Part shown: one piece after another, positions 23,747 through 30,338 of the stretch
How positions within the stretch are numbered: the stretch's first letter is position 1
How the letters are laid out: each line of letters begins with the position of its first letter
Assembly: GCA_964594115.1 (NCBI GenBank)
Contig: CAZQLD010000011.1
Location: forward strand, 1-37,754
DNA from: MFWN01 sp964594115
Lineage (GTDB): Archaea > Nanobdellota > Nanobdellia > Pacearchaeales > GW2011-AR1
Reading direction: 5' to 3'
DNA length: 37,754 bases
Position numbers and translations under genes: made by a program
Notes under the pieces: generated by a model
Databases searched by the model: none
Told to the model about the DNA's origin: nothing
The model's input: only the letters and a program-made list of their open reading frames with translations

Positions 23747-24346
23747 TTATTTTTTTAATTCTTCTATATTCAGAATTCTAGTTTTTAAACTGTCTAAAAG
23801 CAAGGCAGGGCATGCTGTATTGACCCAGCTTTCTATGTCATAATTTTCAAGCTCATTAATATTAATATTGTCTGCTAAAAACAGTGTTGCATCTTTGCCT
23901 TGTTTTTTAAGTTTTCTCTTTAATTTTAAGGCAGATTCAAGCTTTTCCTGTCCGGGTTTATATGAGACTAATATTCCAATTTTTGATGAGAATAAAAATC
24001 TAGATAAAGCTGTTTTTCTCCTAGCTTTAAACTTTTCTACTTCTTTTTCTTGCAGTTTCCTGATTTTGTCTTCTAGTATATACACCATGTTTCCTTGCAA
24101 GGCTAACTGCAGGGCGTGAAATCTTCCGCTTCCTATTAATAATATAGGATGCTTGCTCTTTAATTGAGAACATCCAAGAACCTGGCTAAATCCAACAACC
24201 CTCTTGCCTAGCTTTTTTCTAACTTTTTCAGCAAGTTTTTTATATTGTATAGAGTAAGCTAAAAAAACCTGTTTAGGAAGAGCATCAAAGTTTATATTCT
24301 CTGCATCATTCAGTTTTCTCTTTGCTTCAATAAACATAACCCTCAT
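23747..24346 (-). CDS. short Dph2-like protein lacking the first domain
   Basis: A 199-residue protein from ATG 24346 (a TTG at 24361 is possible). It resembles domains 2 and 3 of archaeal Dph2, the radical-SAM-like 4Fe-4S enzyme making the first step of diphthamide on EF2. Cys59 lies in FSQVLGCSQLK (matching GQVLGCT) and Cys179 in ESWVNTACPALLLD (matching VACPR). The family normally has about 340 residues, three domains and three cluster cysteines; here the first domain and its cysteine are missing. It may be degenerate, have another substrate, or complex with a separate domain-1 protein. Upstream is a duplicated promoter-like repeat. Confidence 0.7.
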   Translation of the reverse strand: MRVMFIEAKRKLNDAENINFDALPKQVFLAYSIQYKKLAEKVRKKLGKRVVGFSQVLGCSQLKSKHPILLIGSGRFHALQLALQGNMVYILEDKIRKLQEKEVEKFKARRKTALSRFLFSSKIGILVSYKPGQEKLESALKLKRKLKKQGKDATLFLADNININELENYDIESWVNTACPALLLDSLKTRILNIEELKK

Positions 24347-24357
24347 GATAAAGACAA

Positions 24358-24427
24358 CCAAGGTTTTCTTTATTAAACTTTCCTTTTAAACGCCAAGGTT
24401 TTTCTTATAAACTTTTCCTTTTAGAAA
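24358..24427 (-). repeat. tandem 35-bp promoter-like repeat
   Basis: Two tandem copies (24358-24392 and 24393-24427) both begin, on the plus strand, CCAAGGTTTT and continue through TTTCCTTTTA. Read on the minus strand each has AAAGGAAA(A)GTTTA(T)A followed by ACCTTGG, a TATA-like box with flanks. They lie just upstream of the Dph2-like gene and may be a duplicated promoter. Confidence 0.5.
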
Positions 24428-24446
24428 CTAAGAAATAAAATGAGAT

Positions 24447-24845
24447 TTAAAAGTCTTTATCTGCTCTTCTTTCTACATCCTTAATATTGGCTGCTGATTT
24501 GAAAATCTCTGCAAATTGAGGGGTGACTAGTATAATGTTTTCACCAAATCCTGCTATGCTGCCTTCTAAGGCATCTGCTGTTTTCTTTATTTTTGCTATT
24601 GCTCTTTTCAACTCTATGATATCTTTAGCTTTTAATTGTTTGATATCTATCACTGCAATAGTATAACCCTCTCTTAAAGAATTTAATATAGTGTTTACAT
24701 CTTCAAATTTCTTAAGAATAAATGGTCTAACAATAATTTTTGATTTTTTAACTTCTTGCCCTAAATCAATTTCTATATACTCTGGGTCTTCTCCAGGAGT
24801 ACCTAAAAACTTAGAAAAACCTTCTTTTACTTTTTTGAAGACCAT
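24447..24845 (-). CDS. sepF: SepF-like cell division protein
   Basis: A 132-residue protein matching archaeal SepF (DUF552). The N-terminal amphipathic stretch MVFKKVKEGFSKFLG would bind membrane. The core DVNTILNSLREGYTIAVIDI, then KRAIAKIKKTADALEGSIAG and ENIILVTPQFAEIFK is the SepF fold. SepF anchors FtsZ to the membrane in archaea that lack FtsA; ftsZ lies at 28221-29381 in this window. A TATA box (minus strand, 24863-24876) gives an essentially leaderless mRNA. Confidence 0.85.
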   Translation of the reverse strand: MVFKKVKEGFSKFLGTPGEDPEYIEIDLGQEVKKSKIIVRPFILKKFEDVNTILNSLREGYTIAVIDIKQLKAKDIIELKRAIAKIKKTADALEGSIAGFGENIILVTPQFAEIFKSAANIKDVERRADKDF

Positions 24846-24925
24846 TTTAAAATTAAAAACAAGAAGTTTATAAATATTTCTATTCTCTCTTATAACTTTT
24901 GCATATGATAGGAATATTTATGTGC

Positions 24926-25150
24926 TTAAGAATCTTGGGAATGTATAATATTCGATATCCTATACATTGTGCTAATTTCATAAGCCCAAGGATATTGTTT
25001 ACTCTTATTTACTCCATTTGAGATGACTTCTGAATTTTTTTGGGTTAATTTTTCTGGTTTATTCGCTTTTGTTGTGAAGTTTAAGCCAACAACAACTGCT
25101 GCACTTGTTTTTAAGAATTGCCCTCTATCTATTTCTTACTTCCCAACCAT
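24926..25150 (-). pseudogene. possible pseudogene with Tat-signal-like start, interrupted by TAA
   Basis: From an ATG two bases past the prefoldin stop, the frame reads MVGK, a TAA, then 69 open codons beginning EIDRGQFLKTSAAVVVGLNF and ending SNIIHSQDS. The stretch DRGQFLKTSAAVVVG resembles a twin-arginine signal (RRxFLK plus hydrophobic segment) with one Arg replaced by Gly. No alternative ATG lies before the signal. It is either a decayed gene or a frame using an unusual start. It fills most of the otherwise gene-free 24846-25151 interval. Confidence 0.4.
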
Positions 25151-25151
25151 C

Positions 25152-25484
25152 TTATTTTATTTTCTTCATTACTTCTTGCTTTATTTTCTCTGATTCTTCT
25201 TTAAGTTGAGATTCTTGTCTCTCAATAGCCTTAACTCTTAAACTTAGAATATCTTTTTTTTGACTTAGATCCTTTTCTATTTCAGCTTTAGATGCTTTTA
25301 ACATTACCTGCCCGATTAACTTATAAACATCATCTTTTGTTTTTTTTATTTCACCTAATGCATTTTCTGTTTCACTAAGTTCAAACTGAAAAGCTTGTTT
25401 TTGGAGGAGCAAGTTCTGAAGATTTTGCTCAAAAATCTGTAATTGTTGTATCTTCTCCTGTGTCTCTTGGCTTATTTTTTGCAT
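25152..25484 (-). CDS. pfdB: prefoldin subunit beta
   Basis: A 110-residue protein from ATG 25484 (a GTG at 25499 would add five residues and overlap the rpoP end). Two long coiled-coil helices (QETQEKIQQLQIFEQNLQNL and KKDILSLRVKAIERQESQLK) flank the beta-hairpin region DDVYKLIGQVMLKASKAEIE, which matches the prefoldin beta signature. The hexameric alpha2beta4 chaperone passes nascent chains to the thermosome. It follows rpoP by 11 bp, the usual archaeal eL43-rpoP-prefoldin order, but the pcc1 gene often found here is absent. Confidence 0.9.
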   Translation of the reverse strand: MQKISQETQEKIQQLQIFEQNLQNLLLQKQAFQFELSETENALGEIKKTKDDVYKLIGQVMLKASKAEIEKDLSQKKDILSLRVKAIERQESQLKEESEKIKQEVMKKIK

Positions 25485-25495
25485 TTTAATTGCCT

Positions 25496-25633
25496 TCACA
25501 CTGCTTTTATTTTAGATATGTGTTTTCTTGGTTTGTAGAAGATTTTGCTTCCGCAAACATGACAGACAAATCTCTTTTCTAGCACCTTATGAGATACTTG
25601 CTTACCACACTTAAAACATTTATAGATTGCCAT
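25496..25633 (-). CDS. rpoP: DNA-directed RNA polymerase subunit Rpo12 (RpoP)
   Basis: A 45-residue zinc-ribbon protein: MAIYKCFKCGKQV, then RFVCHVCGSKIFYKPR. The two CxxC pairs (6/9 and 24/27) and the KIFYK(P/E)R ending are diagnostic for RpoP/Rpo12, the archaeal homologue of eukaryotic Rpb12. Length is typical. It lies between eL43 and prefoldin beta, a classical archaeal arrangement. Confidence 0.92.
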   Translation of the reverse strand: MAIYKCFKCGKQVSHKVLEKRFVCHVCGSKIFYKPRKHISKIKAV

Positions 25634-25667
25634 ATTATTTCATTTACTTTTGCATTTTTAAATTTAT

Positions 25668-25871
25668 TTATCCTATACAATATGCTCCAGAGGCAAATTT
25701 CTTGCCGCAGAATTTGCATTTCCATATTCCCTTACTCAGTCTTTTAGCTGTTTTCTTACAGAAAGGGCATTCTTGCTTTTTTCTCTGCTTGGCTTCTACT
25801 TTTGCATACTTCTGTCTAACTGATTTTCCGTATCTTGCTCCAAATCCTCTTGCAGTTATTTTTTTTGCCAT
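25668..25871 (-). CDS. rpl37ae: ribosomal protein eL43 (L37Ae)
   Basis: A 67-residue zinc-ribbon protein starting MAKKITARGFGARYGKSVRQ, with CPFC and CKFC pairs. It is a 50S subunit protein. The frame stays open upstream through the tRNA, but homologues start at this Met. The start lies 8 nt after the tRNA-Pro 3' end on the same strand, so tRNA and eL43 are probably co-transcribed. Confidence 0.92.
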   Translation of the reverse strand: MAKKITARGFGARYGKSVRQKYAKVEAKQRKKQECPFCKKTAKRLSKGIWKCKFCGKKFASGAYCIG

Positions 25872-25879
25872 TTTTGAAA

Positions 25880-25952
25880 TGGGGTTACCAGGATTTGAAC
25901 CTGGGTCTGAAGCTCCCAAAGCTCCGATGCTACCAGACTACACCATAACCCC
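25880..25952 (-). tRNA. tRNA-Pro (anticodon UGG)
   Basis: The minus strand folds into a full cloverleaf: acceptor GGGGTTA/TAACCCC (7 bp), D arm with GTCTGGTAG, anticodon stem GGAGC/GCTTC with loop TTTGGGA (anticodon TGG), T arm CCAGG-TTCAAAT-CCTGG, discriminator A. CCA is not encoded. The TATA box AGATTTATAAATCT (about 25974-25987) lies upstream. No intron seen. Confidence 0.95.
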
Positions 25953-25972
25953 TCAATTAATCTAAACTTTAA

Positions 25973-25987
25973 AAGATTTATAAATCT
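25973..25987 (-). promoter_or_regulatory. TATA box for tRNA-Pro and downstream eL43-rpoP-prefoldin genes
   Basis: AGATTTATAAATCT is palindromic and lies about 22-35 nt before the tRNA 5' end, the usual archaeal spacing. It separates this transcription unit from the L11 gene ending at 25990. Confidence 0.65.
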
Positions 25988-25989
25988 AA

Positions 25990-26673
25990 TTATTTTGCTT
26001 TTTCTTTTCCTTTTTCTGCTGTTTTCTCTTCTTTTCCTGCTTCTGTTGTTTCTGCAGTTGCTTCTGTTGCTTTTTCTGCTTTTTTTGCCTCTTCTGCTGC
26101 TTTTTCTTCTTCTTCCTTCTTTAATATCTTATCTTGTTCTGTTTTAATATCAGAAAAATAAGCGTCTAATTCTTTTTTTTTCTCAGGAGGGGTTTCTGTT
26201 CTCATCTCTTTTATTTCTTTATCATACTTACCAGCGTCTATTTCTTCTTCTACTTGCTTAGCTTCCTTGCTATCAATTAAGATTCCAGAAGAAACGCAGG
26301 TTCCTACTATTGACTTAACTGCTGATTTAAAACTATTGGAGAGCATATTAGGGTGTTTTGTCTTAGCTACAGATATTATCTGCTCTATGCTTGCATTAGC
26401 TGCTTTTATTTTTTTTGCCTCACCACTTGATTTTTCTATTCCTAATTCTTTTTTTAATAATTCAGATGTTGGAGGGGATAAAACATTCACAGAGAAAGTT
26501 TTGTCTTTATTTATATCCAGTTCTACTGGAACCTTTATGCCTTTAAAATTCTTGGTAGCTTGGTTAACTTCCTGAACCACCTTGCCTATATTTATGCCTA
26601 AAGGTCCTAGTTTCTGACCCACAGCTGGGCCTGGCTTCATATCCCCACCATCTACTAATAATTTTATTATCAT
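25990..26673 (-). CDS. rpl11: ribosomal protein uL11 with long charged C-terminal tail
   Basis: A 227-residue protein. The N-terminal domain (KLLVDGGDMKPGPAVGQKLG, then PLGINIGKVVQEVN) and C-terminal RNA-binding domain (ASIEQIISVAKTKHPNMLSN) are typical of uL11, which forms the stalk base and GTPase centre with 23S rRNA. Usual archaeal length is about 160; here about 65 extra residues form a Lys/Glu/Ala-rich low-complexity tail after KKELDAYFSDIK. It follows spt5 as in other archaea, but L1-L10-L12 are about 9 kb away. A mini-ORF overlaps the start by ATGA. Confidence 0.92.
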   Translation of the reverse strand: MIIKLLVDGGDMKPGPAVGQKLGPLGINIGKVVQEVNQATKNFKGIKVPVELDINKDKTFSVNVLSPPTSELLKKELGIEKSSGEAKKIKAANASIEQIISVAKTKHPNMLSNSFKSAVKSIVGTCVSSGILIDSKEAKQVEEEIDAGKYDKEIKEMRTETPPEKKKELDAYFSDIKTEQDKILKKEEEEKAAEEAKKAEKATEATAETTEAGKEEKTAEKGKEKAK

Positions 26674-26750
26674 TGCTTAAGACACCTAGCTCTTGAAGCT
26701 TCAACTTCCCTCAAGAGACTTTTTTTGTGTCCCTTTAGTTTAATTTCCAT
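26670..26750 (-). promoter_or_regulatory. mini-ORF/hairpin leader element upstream of L11
   Basis: A 26-codon frame (starts MEIKLKGHKKS, ends RCLKQ) stops in TGA that overlaps the L11 ATG as ATGA. It contains a 7-bp hairpin (26690-26696 with 26711-26717) enclosing a 14-nt loop. A close relative of the whole segment precedes spt5. The peptide could couple translation to L11, or the conserved feature may be RNA structure only. Confidence 0.55.
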
Positions 26751-26775
26751 CTTATTATTTATCATAAAAATCCAT

Positions 26776-27294
26776 TTAAAAATCTATGTTTTCTGTTTCT
26801 TCTGCTTCTGCCATGTCAATCGCTATTTCTTCATCTTCAGAAGATTCTTCAGATTCTTTTTCCCTTCTTATGACCCTTAAATTATCTAGTTTTACAGTTA
26901 CTGGAATAGGAACCTGTGCTCCGAGTAAACTCACAACAGCTTCTTCTTTTTGCTTATCTATTCTCAAAACTTTGGCTTTTTCTTTCTTAAAGGGTTCTGA
27001 GATTAGCTCAACAATATCATTTTTCTCTATATTTATTTCTTCGACTGTTGGTTCTAACATGTTTTTTATTTCATCATACTTAACAGTCTTTCCGATAATC
27101 CCTTTAACATAAGGAAGATTAAAGGCAGCTTCTTCTGCGGTTTCTCTTTCATCTGCCTCTAAAAAAACATATCCTCTTAAACCATGAGGCCTAGCTAGGC
27201 TGTAAACATTAAGCTGTTTTGCCTCTGCTTTATCATTTATTAGATCTAAAGCTCTATCTTCTTTATTTGTTGTAACTTTAATTACGTAAATCAT
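26776..27294 (-). CDS. spt5: transcription elongation factor Spt5 (NusG)
   Basis: A 172-residue protein. The N-terminal NGN domain contains SLARPHGLRGYVFLEADERE and the KOW domain follows (NDIVELISEPFKKEKAKVLR with VVSLLG). It binds RNA polymerase with Spt4 and promotes processive elongation. The last 30 residues are acidic (EESSEDEE, AEAEETENIDF), an extension beyond the KOW. It lies directly upstream of L11 as in most archaea. A mini-ORF overlaps its start by ATGA. Confidence 0.93.
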   Translation of the reverse strand: MIYVIKVTTNKEDRALDLINDKAEAKQLNVYSLARPHGLRGYVFLEADERETAEEAAFNLPYVKGIIGKTVKYDEIKNMLEPTVEEINIEKNDIVELISEPFKKEKAKVLRIDKQKEEAVVSLLGAQVPIPVTVKLDNLRVIRREKESEESSEDEEIAIDMAEAEETENIDF

Positions 27295-27374
27295 TGCTTA
27301 AGACACCTACGGTTTCTTAAAGCTTCAACTTCCCTTAAGATACTTTTTTGGTGTTCCTTTGGTTTAATTTCCAT
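27291..27374 (-). promoter_or_regulatory. mini-ORF/hairpin leader element upstream of spt5
   Basis: A 27-codon frame (starts MEIKPKEHQKS, ends RCLKQ) ends in ATGA over the spt5 start. The hairpin (27315-27320 with 27335-27340) encloses the same 14-nt loop as the L11 copy. One stem pair changes G-C to A-T on both sides relative to L11, a compensatory change supporting RNA structure. Confidence 0.55.
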
Positions 27375-27392
27375 TTTAATTGTTGTTTTTCG

Positions 27393-27415
27393 TTAACCTT
27401 TTTCTAAAAGGTTAA
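27393..27415 (-). other. 10-bp hairpin upstream of the spt5 mini-ORF
   Basis: TTAACCTTTT (27393-27402) and AAAAGGTTAA (27406-27415) pair perfectly around a 3-nt loop. It lies between a possible TATA box (minus strand, about 27467-27479) and the spt5 mini-ORF, so it would be in the 5' leader; it could instead be the tail of the upstream Nudix transcript. Confidence 0.45.
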
Positions 27416-27527
27416 GCCCAACTACTTCATAACTTTTTAAGAAGCAGTTATTAATATTTAAATTTAGGGGTTTATAAATTTTACTGAAATATGGGATATT
27501 GAATTATTAAGTTAGAGTGGCTTTTTA

Positions 27528-27941
27528 TTATTCAATTAAAGTAAAATGAATCTTTCCTTTTTCCCATATTTCTATTGCTCTTTTTGTGAATGGAATCCCT
27601 TTCTCTTTGATATGTTCTAAATCCATCCATTCAGCAATTGCTTCTTCTGTTTCCTTAGGAATCCCTTTTCCAATAGAATGTAATAATAAAACAACTCTAT
27701 GATTCTTACTTGAAAGTTGCATTAATTCACAAAATCCAAAAGCAGTGATTTCTTTATTGATTTCGATTCCTGTTTCTTCTTTAATCTCTCTTTTTATTGT
27801 ATCAAAACTAAATTCTCCAGGATTTACACCCCCTCCAGGGATACAAATCCCTCCAGAATAAGGGCCTTTTTTAAGTTTAATCCCTAAAATTTTTCCTTCT
27901 TTATTTAAAATAATTGCGTTAGCATTTAACCTCAATTTCAT
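27528..27941 (-). CDS. Nudix hydrolase
   Basis: A 137-residue protein with a perfect Nudix box GGVNPGEFSFDTIKREIKEE followed by TGI (G-x5-E-x7-REUxEExGU), including the metal-binding Glu residues. Nudix enzymes hydrolyse nucleoside diphosphates linked to another moiety; the substrate cannot be predicted from this. ILNKEGKILGIKLKKGPYSG before the box is typical of the MutT/ADP-ribose-like fold. It stands between secE and spt5, which are normally adjacent, so it probably inserted into this conserved group. Confidence 0.88.
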   Translation of the reverse strand: MKLRLNANAIILNKEGKILGIKLKKGPYSGGICIPGGGVNPGEFSFDTIKREIKEETGIEINKEITAFGFCELMQLSSKNHRVVLLLHSIGKGIPKETEEAIAEWMDLEHIKEKGIPFTKRAIEIWEKGKIHFTLIE

Positions 27942-28021
27942 TTAATTAAATAGAAAAACTTTCTTTTAAATATTATTATCCTCTATCACACCACTTATAT
28001 ACTTTACTTTATACATAAAGC

Positions 28022-28189
28022 CTAAAATAAAAAATTCATAATTAAAGAAATAGCAAAACCCATTAAGCCTACTACTCCAAGACCAATCGCAGCAACTTTA
28101 GCAGTTATTTTATACTCATGGCTGTCTGGCTTTTTCAAAATACGCCAGACTCTTCTGCATTGTCCTAAAAATGATTTAACATTAAACAT
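28022..28189 (-). CDS. secE: preprotein translocase subunit SecE (Sec61 gamma)
   Basis: A 55-residue protein: an amphipathic N-terminal helix with FLGQCRRVWRILKKPDSHEY is followed by one TM helix (VAAIGLGVVGLMGFAISLIM). The RxWxxxKKP motif and single C-terminal TM helix are characteristic of archaeal/eukaryotic SecE, which clamps SecY. It lies between ftsZ and spt5, the usual archaeal context, which supports the call despite its small size. Confidence 0.88.
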   Translation of the reverse strand: MFNVKSFLGQCRRVWRILKKPDSHEYKITAKVAAIGLGVVGLMGFAISLIMNFLF

Positions 28190-28220
28190 AAAAATAAAAC
28201 ATAAAGAGGGTTTTTAAAGC

Positions 28221-29381
28221 TTATTCTAAGAATTCTATTCCTAACTCTTCAGAGATATTTCTTGTTTCTTTGTCAGTTACTGTTTCTCCTGGGCCAAGTA
28301 TTTGGCTGCTCTTTACTCCAGTAACAATTAACATAACTCTCAATGATTTTTCCATATCTTCACTTATTTGAGCTCCCCAAATAAGTTTAGCATCGTCGCT
28401 TAATTTCTGGCCAACTACTTCAACAATAGCTTTGGTTTCATCTAAACTTAAATCCGGCCCCCCTATAATGTTCACTAAAGCTCCAGAGGCATTAGAAACA
28501 TCTACATCTAATAAAGGATTGTTTAGAGCTTTTTCAACAGCTTCTGGTGCTCTATGCTGGCTATCAGATTCGCCCATTCCAATTAAAGAAACTCCACCAT
28601 TAGACATAACAGCTCTTATATCTGCAAAATCTAAATTAACTAAGCCTGCTTTGGTTACTAACTCTGTTGTGCCTTTAACAGCATTGGTTAATATTTCATC
28701 TGCAACCTTAAATGCTGTATGAAGCGGAAGTTCTGGAGCAAGTTCAAGTAATTTATCATTAGGAATTACAATAAGAGTATCAACCATAGCTTCCATTTTT
28801 TCAAGCCCGTAAATTGCATTCTCAATCCTCTTTTTTCCTTCTATTGTAAAAGGAAGTGTGACAACTCCAATTGTTAGAGAACCTTGTTTTTTTGATATTT
28901 CTGCTACTACAGGAGCTGCGCCTGTTCCTGTTCCACCACCTAACCCGCAAGTAATAAAGACCATATCTGCTCCAACAAGTCTCTTTTTTATTTCCTGTTC
29001 TGTCTCACGAGCAGCTTCTTCTCCTACCCTTGGATTGCTTCCTGCTCCTAGGCCATGGGTTAATTCCTTTCCAATAAGAATTTTATGATCAGCATTACAG
29101 TAAAGAAGATCTTGGGCATCAGTATTAAGTGCTATGAGGTCTCCTCCTTTAATTCCTATTTCCCTCATCCTGCTTAATGTATTTCCTCCACCCCCTCCAA
29201 TACCAAATACTCTTACTTTGGCTGTTTGCTTTTTTAACAACTCTTCTAGTTCTCTGTCAATTTCAGCAACTTCTGGTGCTAATCCAACATTCGATGTTGG
29301 CACAAAACTAGAGCCAGAATCAGAACTAGAATCTATATTAGAAAACATTTCAGGCTCTTCTCTTTTTAGCACATCGTCCAT
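28221..29381 (-). CDS. ftsZ: cell division GTPase FtsZ
   Basis: A 386-residue tubulin-like protein. VFGIGGGGGNTLSRM, CGLGGGTGTGAAPVVAEISK (the GTP-binding G-box) and GVVTLPFTIEGKKR are canonical FtsZ motifs. NAVKGTTELVTK with NLDFADI supplies the catalytic T7 loop region. The N-terminal extension (about 45 residues, Ser-rich) and a short C-terminal tail (EELGIEFLE) are typical of archaeal FtsZ. It should form the Z ring with SepF (24447-24845). A TATA box at about 29400 gives a leader of about 20 nt. secE follows. Confidence 0.95.
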   Translation of the reverse strand: MDDVLKREEPEMFSNIDSSSDSGSSFVPTSNVGLAPEVAEIDRELEELLKKQTAKVRVFGIGGGGGNTLSRMREIGIKGGDLIALNTDAQDLLYCNADHKILIGKELTHGLGAGSNPRVGEEAARETEQEIKKRLVGADMVFITCGLGGGTGTGAAPVVAEISKKQGSLTIGVVTLPFTIEGKKRIENAIYGLEKMEAMVDTLIVIPNDKLLELAPELPLHTAFKVADEILTNAVKGTTELVTKAGLVNLDFADIRAVMSNGGVSLIGMGESDSQHRAPEAVEKALNNPLLDVDVSNASGALVNIIGGPDLSLDETKAIVEVVGQKLSDDAKLIWGAQISEDMEKSLRVMLIVTGVKSSQILGPGETVTDKETRNISEELGIEFLE

Positions 29382-29429
29382 TTCTTATAGAAAAAATTCA
29401 AGTTTATAAGCTTTATTGCAGTTTTTTGA

Positions 29430-30122
29430 CTATTTTTCAGTATTATGTTTTTTAGAAGGTGTTTTTTTATTTTTCTTTTTTTCTTCAGCTTTATCTTTAA
29501 TCTCAGGCTCTTTTCCTAAAATCTCTTTAAATTTTTCATTGAAAATCTTTACAAAAGGCTCTGCTTCTTTATCAAAAACAATTTTCTTATCCTTAATCTC
29601 AAAATTAAACCTTTTTTTAAAGAAAAAATCCTGCAAGGCATTTACTTTCTCTGATTCTTCGGTTATTTTTCTTTTAATTGTAAATTTATATTCTACTTCC
29701 TTGCCTGCCAGAGGATTGTTAAAATCAGTAATGACTCTTCCTCCTGAAACAGTTATTATTTTAGCTATCATTCCATCTAAATTCAGCATTAATCCAGATA
29801 CTGGCTGGATATTCTTTTCTTTGAAAACTTTTAAAGGAATTATCTTGATTAAATCTTTGTTCCTTGCTCCAAAAGCCTGTTCTGGAGAAATTTTTATTTT
29901 ATATTCTTTATTAATTTCCTTATCTTCTAGCCCTTTGTCAAATCCTTTAACAACCATGTTTTGTCCTATAGAAATTATAAGGGGCTTTGGTTCTATTTTC
30001 AAATTGATTTTTTCTGCTTCTTCCTTAATATTTGTATCAAATATCTCCCCATTTGCCAATCCGACAAATTCTATTTTAACAAAATCGTCCTTCTTTGTCT
30101 TGTTTGTTTTTGCTTTTGTCAT
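29430..30122 (-). CDS. FKBP-type peptidyl-prolyl isomerase (long SlyD-like archaeal form)
   Basis: A 230-residue protein from ATG 30122. FVKIEFVGLANGEIFDTNIK begins the FKBP domain, and GFDKGLEDKEINKEYKIKISPE-type sequence with QAFGARNKDL is the SlyD-like flap that often mediates chaperone activity. FNNPLAGKEVEYKFTIKRKI closes the FKBP core, followed by a C-terminal charged domain and Lys-rich tail (EEKKKNKKTPSKKHN). It catalyses prolyl isomerisation and assists folding in the cytoplasm. It lies upstream of ftsZ on the same strand. Confidence 0.9.
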   Translation of the reverse strand: MTKAKTNKTKKDDFVKIEFVGLANGEIFDTNIKEEAEKINLKIEPKPLIISIGQNMVVKGFDKGLEDKEINKEYKIKISPEQAFGARNKDLIKIIPLKVFKEKNIQPVSGLMLNLDGMIAKIITVSGGRVITDFNNPLAGKEVEYKFTIKRKITEESEKVNALQDFFFKKRFNFEIKDKKIVFDKEAEPFVKIFNEKFKEILGKEPEIKDKAEEKKKNKKTPSKKHNTEK

Positions 30123-30166
30123 CAAAAAGAAAGAAGAAGGGAGTTTAAAAATACTTCTAAGAAATC

Positions 30167-30337
30167 TTATATCTTAAACTCTTTAAGGTAGCCATTAATA
30201 TTTTCCAGTTCTTTCTGAATTGCTTCTCCTTCTGTTTTCTTTCCTTCCTTAATTTCTTGAAGCAAATCTTCATAACAAGACTGAACAAACATCAATAAGC
30301 CGTTTATTGCACTCTGACTAAATCCACTTGGGGGCAT
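30167..30337 (-). CDS. small helical protein, short paralogue of the upstream gene
   Basis: A 56-residue protein: MPPSGFSQSAINGLLMFVQS, then CYEDLLQEIKEGK and a charged helical end. The start shares MPxxGF......GL..F with the preceding gene (MPLCGFNEKMLEGLTAFNEG), and the two ATGs frame a 1-nt junction. It was probably duplicated and shortened. No membrane segment and no known family. Confidence 0.65.
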   Translation of the reverse strand: MPPSGFSQSAINGLLMFVQSCYEDLLQEIKEGKKTEGEAIQKELENINGYLKEFKI

Positions 30338-30338
30338 T

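Noticed and set aside
25872..25919. Upstream in-frame extension of eL43
   Set aside because: It runs through the tRNA-Pro gene. Homologous eL43 proteins start at MAKK.
28432..29409. Several open frames opposite ftsZ
   Set aside because: FtsZ motifs are unmistakable on the other strand; these frames lack any recognisable protein features.
29416..30177. 253-codon plus-strand open frame opposite the FKBP gene
   Set aside because: The minus strand encodes a clear FKBP; the plus frame is a Phe/Leu/Ser-rich mirror of Lys/Glu-rich coding sequence.
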